Below are positions 30,347 through 34,500 of a stretch of DNA of 34,500 bases, piece after piece. Position numbers and translations under genes: made by a program. Under the pieces are notes generated by a model. It worked only from the letters and a program-made list of their open reading frames with translations, made no database searches and was not told where the DNA came from. Each line of letters starts with the position of its first letter. Position 1 is the first letter of the stretch. Source of the stretch: Planctomycetota bacterium (GTDB lineage Bacteria > Planctomycetota > Phycisphaerae > Phycisphaerales > Phycisphaeraceae); NCBI GenBank assembly GCA_026386955.1, contig JAPLMQ010000298.1:1-34500 (forward strand). The letters are read 5' to 3'.

Positions 30347-31147
30347 TCAGTGGTACGCGCGCCAGAAATAACAGACGCTCAACGTCACGCCGATGGTGAT
30401 GATCAGCACGCGCAGCCGGTCGGCGCTGATCCGCTTCGCCAATCCCATGCCCGCTAAGCCGCCCGCGACCGAAGCGGCCGCCATCACGCCCGCGATGGCC
30501 CAGTCGACCGGGCCCCAGAGGAAGACAAAGCAGGCGACGGCGTTGATGAGCACCGCGAGCAGGACCTTCAGGGCGTTCATCTCGTGCAGGTCCTCGAAGC
30601 CCGCGACCGCGAGGCCGGCGAGGATCATCACGCCCATGCCCGCGCCGAAGTAGCCACCGTAGACCGCGACGAGCAGGTGCATCGCCATCGCCGCGGCCCG
30701 CCAGGCGACGGGGTGACTCGCACTGGGCGGCGCCGCCGCCCCCGATGCCGACGCCGCCGCGGCGACGCGGGCCTTGATGCGGCGCGACAGCGGCTTGCTG
30801 ACGATGAAGAGCGTCGTCGCGAGCGTGAGCAGCCAGGGGATGATGAAGGCGAAGGTCTTGGCGGGCGTGATGAGCAGCAGTCCTGCGCCGAGTCCGCCGC
30901 CCGCGAGGCTGACGACGCTGTAGCCCACGACGGTGGCGCGGGGCAGGCGCCTGAGGTCGTCGCGGGCCGAGACCGCCGCCGCGAGCGAGCCGGGCCAGAG
31001 CCCCACGGTGCTGGTGACGTTGGCGATCTTGTCGGAGAGCCCGACGAGCGCGGTGAGCGTCGGGAAGGTGACGAACGTCCCGCCGCCGGCGACGGCGTTG
31101 ATGCCGCCGGCGACGAAGGCGGCCAAGGCTGCGTAGAGGAGGTGCAT
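30347..31147 (-). CDS. TauE/SafE-family membrane transporter (full length)
   Basis: 266 residues with about eight membrane segments in two similar halves. The halves open with 'AAFVAGGINAVAGGGTFVTFPTL' and, after a cytosolic Ala/Ser-rich loop at about 125-148, 'LLVAVYGGYFGAGMGVMIL'. The GGG..F..P and GGYFGAG motifs are diagnostic of TauE/SafE anion permeases, thought to move sulfite, sulfoacetate or related organic anions. The substrate is not readable from the sequence. It follows the short TauE/SafE gene on the same strand after 32 bp, so both are probably one operon. It converges on the MshEN gene with a terminator in between. Confidence 0.9.
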   Translation of the reverse strand: MHLLYAALAAFVAGGINAVAGGGTFVTFPTLTALVGLSDKIANVTSTVGLWPGSLAAAVSARDDLRRLPRATVVGYSVVSLAGGGLGAGLLLITPAKTFAFIIPWLLTLATTLFIVSKPLSRRIKARVAAAASASGAAAPPSASHPVAWRAAAMAMHLLVAVYGGYFGAGMGVMILAGLAVAGFEDLHEMNALKVLLAVLINAVACFVFLWGPVDWAIAGVMAAASVAGGLAGMGLAKRISADRLRVLIITIGVTLSVCYFWRAYH

Positions 31148-31179
31148 GATGCGAATTCACCTTGGGGCGCGGGCGCGAG

Positions 31180-31713
31180 TCAAATCTCGAAATCCCGCTC
31201 GATCGGCTTCTCGCGCTGTCGGTGGTAGGTCTCGACCACGGTGGGGCGGAGCCCGTCCCACCGGCGGCCGATGAGGCGCAGGAAGAAGAAGGCGAGCAGC
31301 CCCACGGCGGTGAGCCCGATGCTGCGGGCGACGGAGAGGGCGCGCTCGTCGCTGTGGAGCAGCATCACGCCCGCGACGTAGAGCAGCATGAGCCCGAAGA
31401 GCCGGCGGAGCAGGCCTTCGTTGAGCACGTCGGCGGTGACGAGGTAACTCCCCGCCCAGGCGCCCAGCGCGAAGGTCAGGCCGAGGACGGCCGCGGCCCG
31501 GATGTCGACGTGCCCGGCCTTGTAGAAGTTGAGGAACGCGAAGATCCCGATGGGGGGGAGGAGCATGCCCAGGCTGGTGCCGACCGCCTGCTTGTGGGCG
31601 AAGCCGAAGAGGAAGGTCAGCGCGGGGACGACCAGCAGCCCGCCGCCGATGCCCAGCACGCCGCCGACGACGCCGATCGCCAAGCCCAGGACCGCCATGC
31701 CGATCCAGATCAT
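31180..31713 (-). CDS. TauE/SafE-family membrane protein, short form
   Basis: 177 residues from the ATG at 31713 (GAGG seven bases upstream); the frame extends to 31815 but that part looks non-coding. It begins 'MAVLGLAIGVVGGVLGIGGGLLVVPAL', the first-half TauE/SafE motif, then 'AVGTSLGMLLPPIGIFAFLNFYKAGHVD', and has about five membrane segments. A second GGxxGxG half is missing, so it is about two-thirds of the usual length. The C-terminus is a charged cytosolic tail. Short members of this family are known in other bacteria and may dimerise (general knowledge). It precedes the full-length permease by 32 bp and may form a hetero-oligomer with it (inference). Confidence 0.85.
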   Translation of the reverse strand: MIWIGMAVLGLAIGVVGGVLGIGGGLLVVPALTFLFGFAHKQAVGTSLGMLLPPIGIFAFLNFYKAGHVDIRAAAVLGLTFALGAWAGSYLVTADVLNEGLLRRLFGLMLLYVAGVMLLHSDERALSVARSIGLTAVGLLAFFFLRLIGRRWDGLRPTVVETYHRQREKPIERDFEI

Positions 31714-31908
31714 GCCGCACCTCGCGAGTTGGGGGAACGTTCCGCGGCGATTGTAGGGGAGAGGGGCGGAATTGACCCGTGCCGTCGCGCCATGTCGCAT
31801 CGCGCGTCGCTCCACGCCTTATCATGACGCCCTTGCTTCGACATCAGGCAGCGCGACGCGCCCAGGCGCGACGGCACGCCCCTTGCACGTCCTTCGAGAG
31901 GAATCCCA

Positions 31909-33342
31909 GTGGAGCCCACCATGCCCCTCGAATGCCGGACGAAGATCATCGCCACGCTCGGCCCCGCCAGCCGCCACCCCGAGGTCATCTCCGAGATGGT
32001 CCGCGCGGGGGTCGACTGCTTCCGCATCAACTTCTCGCACAGCGACGGGCCCGCGGCCATGCCGATGGTCGAGACCGTCCGCGCGGTCTGCCGGCAGCAG
32101 GGGCGGTTCATCCCCATCCTGGCCGACATCCAGGGGCCGAAGCTGCGCGTGGGCAAGGTGCCCGCGGAGGGGCTGCTGCTGCGCGAGGGCGCGCCCTTCA
32201 CGCTCACGGGGCGCGCGGTCCCCGCCACCGACGTGATCGTGCAGAGCCAGTACGAGCAGCTCGCCCAGGACGTGCGCGCGGGGACGGTCATCCTCCTGGC
32301 CGACGGGACGATCGAGCTGCGCGTCGAGTCGGTCGAGGGGCAGGACGTGCTCTGCCGCGTGACCAGCGGCGGGCGGCTCTACTCCAACAAGGGCATCAAC
32401 ATCCCGCACACGAAGCTCTCGGTCGAGACGCTCACCGAGAAGGACCGCCGCGACCTGCGCTTCATCGCCGGCTCGGGCATCGACATGGTCGCCATCTCCT
32501 TCGTGCGCACGCCCGACGACATCCACCTCGCCCGGCAGATCCTGGGCCCCAACAGCCACGTGCCCGTGCTGGCGAAGCTCGAGCTGCCCGAGGTGCTCAA
32601 CCACCTCGACGCGATCTTCGAGGTCTCCGACGGCGTGATGGTCGCCCGCGGGGACCTGGGCGTGGAGGTGCCCTTCGAGCGCGTGCCCCCGCTGCAGAAG
32701 CAGATCCTCGCGCGGGCGACGGAGCGCGGGAAGTGGGCGGTGGTGGCGACGCAGATGCTCGGGTCGATGGTGCTCAACAACCGCCCGACGCGCGCGGAGG
32801 TGTCGGACGTCGCCAACGCGGTGCTCGACGGGGCCGACGCGATGATGATGTCGGAGGAGACGGCCACGGGGGACCACCCGCTCGAGGCGGTGCAGGCGAT
32901 GGTGCGCATCGCCCGCGAGGCGGAGGCGATGGCCGACCCGACCCGGGCGATCGTGCAGGCGGCGGAGTCGACCTTCAGGGCCAGCGCCGCCAACGCCGCG
33001 GTCAACGCCGCGAAGAGCCTGCGCGCGCCGGCGATCATCGCCCTCGCGGGCTCGGGGCTCACGGCGCTGGCGGTCTCCAAGTGGCGCCCGGGCATCCCGA
33101 TCCTCGCGCTCTCCGCCAAGGAGGCGACGCTCCGCCGGCTCAACGTCCTCCGCGGCGTGATGCCCGTGCCGCTCACGGGCCACCTCACGATGGAGGAGCA
33201 GATCCACGCCGCCGACGCCTACCTGCTCAAGAGCGGGCTCGCGGAGGTGGGGCAGCCGGTGGTCATCGTCGGCGCGCTCCCGCTGGGGCACCACCGCGAG
33301 ACGAACACGATCCGGTTCCACCGGGTGCGCGCGCACCAGTGA
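31909..33342 (+). CDS. pyk: Pyruvate kinase
   Basis: Last step of glycolysis: phosphoenolpyruvate plus ADP to pyruvate plus ATP, in the cytoplasm. It has 477 residues with all three domains. Motifs: TKIIATLGPAS (11-21), FRINFSH (38-44), ADIQGPKLR (72-80), the B-domain segment at about 82-168, ISFVR (196-200), AKLE (222-225) with catalytic K223 and metal ligand E225, MVARGDLGVE (244-253) and ATQML (280-284), then SEETATG (315-321) where SGETAKG is commoner. The C-terminal regulatory domain ends in 'HRVRAHQ'. The start is GTG 31909 with GAGAGGA about six bases upstream; an ATG at 31921 is possible. It converges on dihydrolipoyl dehydrogenase, so the two genes link glycolysis to pyruvate oxidation. 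Confidence 0.95.
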   Translation: MEPTMPLECRTKIIATLGPASRHPEVISEMVRAGVDCFRINFSHSDGPAAMPMVETVRAVCRQQGRFIPILADIQGPKLRVGKVPAEGLLLREGAPFTLTGRAVPATDVIVQSQYEQLAQDVRAGTVILLADGTIELRVESVEGQDVLCRVTSGGRLYSNKGINIPHTKLSVETLTEKDRRDLRFIAGSGIDMVAISFVRTPDDIHLARQILGPNSHVPVLAKLELPEVLNHLDAIFEVSDGVMVARGDLGVEVPFERVPPLQKQILARATERGKWAVVATQMLGSMVLNNRPTRAEVSDVANAVLDGADAMMMSEETATGDHPLEAVQAMVRIAREAEAMADPTRAIVQAAESTFRASAANAAVNAAKSLRAPAIIALAGSGLTALAVSKWRPGIPILALSAKEATLRRLNVLRGVMPVPLTGHLTMEEQIHAADAYLLKSGLAEVGQPVVIVGALPLGHHRETNTIRFHRVRAHQ

Positions 33343-33362
33343 TCGAACGTGGACCGAATGAC

Positions 33363-33396
33363 AAAAGGATGGACAACTGAAGTTGTCCATCCTTGT
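33363..33396. terminator. Bidirectional terminator hairpin between pyk and lpd
   Basis: A 14-bp perfect stem, AAGGATGGACAACT (33365-33378) and AGTTGTCCATCCTT (33381-33394), with a 2-bp centre. AAAA precedes it and TTG follows. It sits 23 bp after the pyk stop and 37 bp after the lpd stop on the other strand. Confidence 0.7.
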
Positions 33397-33430
33397 GACG
33401 TTCGGGGCTCGATCGATTCTTCGTCGATCC

Positions 33431-34500
33431 TCAGAAATTCAACATGCGTCCCTGCGTCCCGAGCGCCGCCTCGTGGACTGCCTCGCTCAGCGTCGGGTGG
33501 GAGTGGATCGTGTTGATGATCTCGTCGGTCGTCGCCTCCATCGACTTGGCGAGGCCCAGCTCGGCGATGAGTTCGGTGACGTTCTCGCCCACCATGTGGA
33601 CGCCGAGGATCTCGCCGTGCTTGGGGTCGGAGAGGATCTTGACGAAGCCCTCGGTGTGGCCCATCGCCTGGGCCTTGCCGCTGGCGAGGAAGGGGAACTT
33701 GCCGATCTTGTATTCGACGCCCGCCTTCTGCAGCGCGGCCTCGGTCAGGCCCAGGCTCGCGACCTGCGGGCTGCAGTAGGTGCAGCCGGGGATGGCGGTG
33801 TAGTCGATCGCCGGCGGGTGATGCCCGCAGAGCTGCTCGACGCAAACGATCGCCTCCTCGCTCGCGACGTGGGCCAGCCAGGGCGGACCGATGACGTCGC
33901 CCACGGCGTAGATGCCCGGGACGCTTGTCTGGTACGTCGCCTTGTCGACCTTGATGTGGTCCTTGAAGAGCTCGATGCCCAGCGAGGGCTCGAAGAGCCC
34001 GTCGTAGCGCCCGCGCACGCCCACGGCGACGAGCACCTTGTCGCCCACGATGTTCTGCACGGTCGACGGGTCGGGCGTCTCGCCCGGCGCGCCGGCGGGG
34101 GCGACGGCCACCTCGACGCCCGTCGCAGTGACGGTGATCCCCAGCGTGCGCGTCGCGGGGCGGCAGTCGATGCCCTGCTTGCAGAAGCTCTTGAAGACAG
34201 CGGCCGACACTTCCGCGTCCTCGTTGGGCAGCACGCGGTCGAGCATCTCGATGACGGTCACCTGCGTGCCGAAGGCGTTGTAGAAGTAGGCGAACTCCAT
34301 GCCGATCGGCCCCGCGCCGATGATGATCAGCTTGGCCGGCTGGGTGGGGAGCGTCATCGCGGCCTTGGCGTCGATGATCTTCTCGCCGTCGAAGGTCACG
34401 CCCGGGAGCGTGCGCGGGACGGCGCCGGTGGCGATGAGGATCGTGCCCGCCTCGATCTCCTGCGTGACCTGCCCGCCGCCCCCGGAAGGCGGCGCGTCGA
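33431..34500 (-). CDS. lpdA: Dihydrolipoyl dehydrogenase (E3), C-terminal part, cut by window edge
   Basis: FAD flavoprotein that reoxidises dihydrolipoamide in the pyruvate/2-oxoglutarate dehydrogenase or glycine cleavage complexes. About 356 residues are present; the N-terminal FAD site and redox disulfide are outside the window. Visible: ILIATGAVPRTLPG, the NAD-binding fold with GAGPIGMEFAYFY, the second FAD motif VPGIYAVGDVIGPPWLAHVA, and the dimer-interface dyad HSHPTLSEAVHEA with catalytic His and Glu. Two loops look expanded: a Ser-Gly-rich one near the edge (34478-34487 carries CCCCCGGAA) and 'PAGAPGETPDPST' in the NAD domain. Family alternatives such as mercuric or glutathione reductase are less likely given the C-terminal motif. 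Confidence 0.92.
   Translation of the reverse strand, partial: DAPPSGGGGQVTQEIEAGTILIATGAVPRTLPGVTFDGEKIIDAKAAMTLPTQPAKLIIIGAGPIGMEFAYFYNAFGTQVTVIEMLDRVLPNEDAEVSAAVFKSFCKQGIDCRPATRTLGITVTATGVEVAVAPAGAPGETPDPSTVQNIVGDKVLVAVGVRGRYDGLFEPSLGIELFKDHIKVDKATYQTSVPGIYAVGDVIGPPWLAHVASEEAIVCVEQLCGHHPPAIDYTAIPGCTYCSPQVASLGLTEAALQKAGVEYKIGKFPFLASGKAQAMGHTEGFVKILSDPKHGEILGVHMVGENVTELIAELGLAKSMEATTDEIINTIHSHPTLSEAVHEAALGTQGRMLNF

Noticed and set aside
31779..33390. Long frames on both strands over pyruvate kinase
   Set aside because: Shadows of pyk; no ribosome-binding site and biased composition.
1..34500. tRNA, rRNA or known riboswitches
   Set aside because: Looking by eye for T-arm and CCA-like patterns and known riboswitch cores gave nothing convincing; a covariance-model scan would be decisive.

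Overview
The window looks like chromosomal DNA of a very GC-rich planctomycete, possibly a Phycisphaerae-type lineage. This is inferred from base composition, the gene set (chlorite-dismutase-family protein, eukaryote-like UDP-sugar pyrophosphorylase, DUF3592 and YcxB-like membrane proteins, FHA-fused secretion ATPase) and the density of palindromic intergenic repeats. No marker gene fixes the taxonomy. ATG, GTG and TTG starts are all used. Some genes have clear Shine-Dalgarno sites and others have none.

Layout. 1-8.0 kb: a cut-off short-chain dehydrogenase, mnmA, a DUF3592 membrane protein, murB, a chlorite-dismutase-family haem protein, then a leftward operon of a YtrA-type GntR repressor, an ABC ATPase and a membrane protein, driven from a promoter covered by a 22-bp perfect inverted repeat. 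8.0-13.3 kb: a small membrane protein, a UDP-N-acetylhexosamine pyrophosphorylase, an atypical receiver protein, and a Wzm/Wzt-type polysaccharide exporter. 13.5-17.7 kb: a 69-residue protein, a BNR/sialidase-fold protein, a secreted beta-propeller-like protein and a PhyH-type dioxygenase. 18.2-21.3 kb: a protein with two YcxB-like halves and a GspE/PilB-type ATPase carrying an N-terminal FHA domain. 22.0-25.6 kb: parB, a cluster of five parS-like palindromes, a Nudix hydrolase and a soluble histidine kinase. 25.7-30.3 kb: a conserved unknown, a secreted SH3/Lys-Pro-rich protein, a lipoprotein and a stand-alone MshEN domain. 30.3-34.5 kb: two TauE/SafE permeases, pyruvate kinase and a cut-off dihydrolipoyl dehydrogenase.

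The most notable features are non-coding. (1) Five parS-like sites lie within about 500 bp next to parB, and no parA is in the window. (2) A roughly 224-bp repeat with 26-bp terminal inverted repeats has three full copies; one sits inside the parS cluster and one is inverted. (3) At least five other inverted-repeat elements and two hairpin families, some terminator-like, fill nearly every large gap. (4) The 9-mer CCCCCGGAA/TTCCGGGGG occurs 12 times, mostly in protein linkers, where it often encodes Ser-Gly-Gly, and in 5' leaders. (5) The secretion ATPase has FHA where an MshEN domain is expected, while a lone MshEN protein lies about 8 kb away.

Functionally the window mixes housekeeping genes (tRNA thiolation, peptidoglycan precursors, chromosome partitioning, glycolysis, pyruvate oxidation) with envelope export and signalling genes. 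I saw no tRNA, rRNA, CRISPR array, complete transposon or phage gene.
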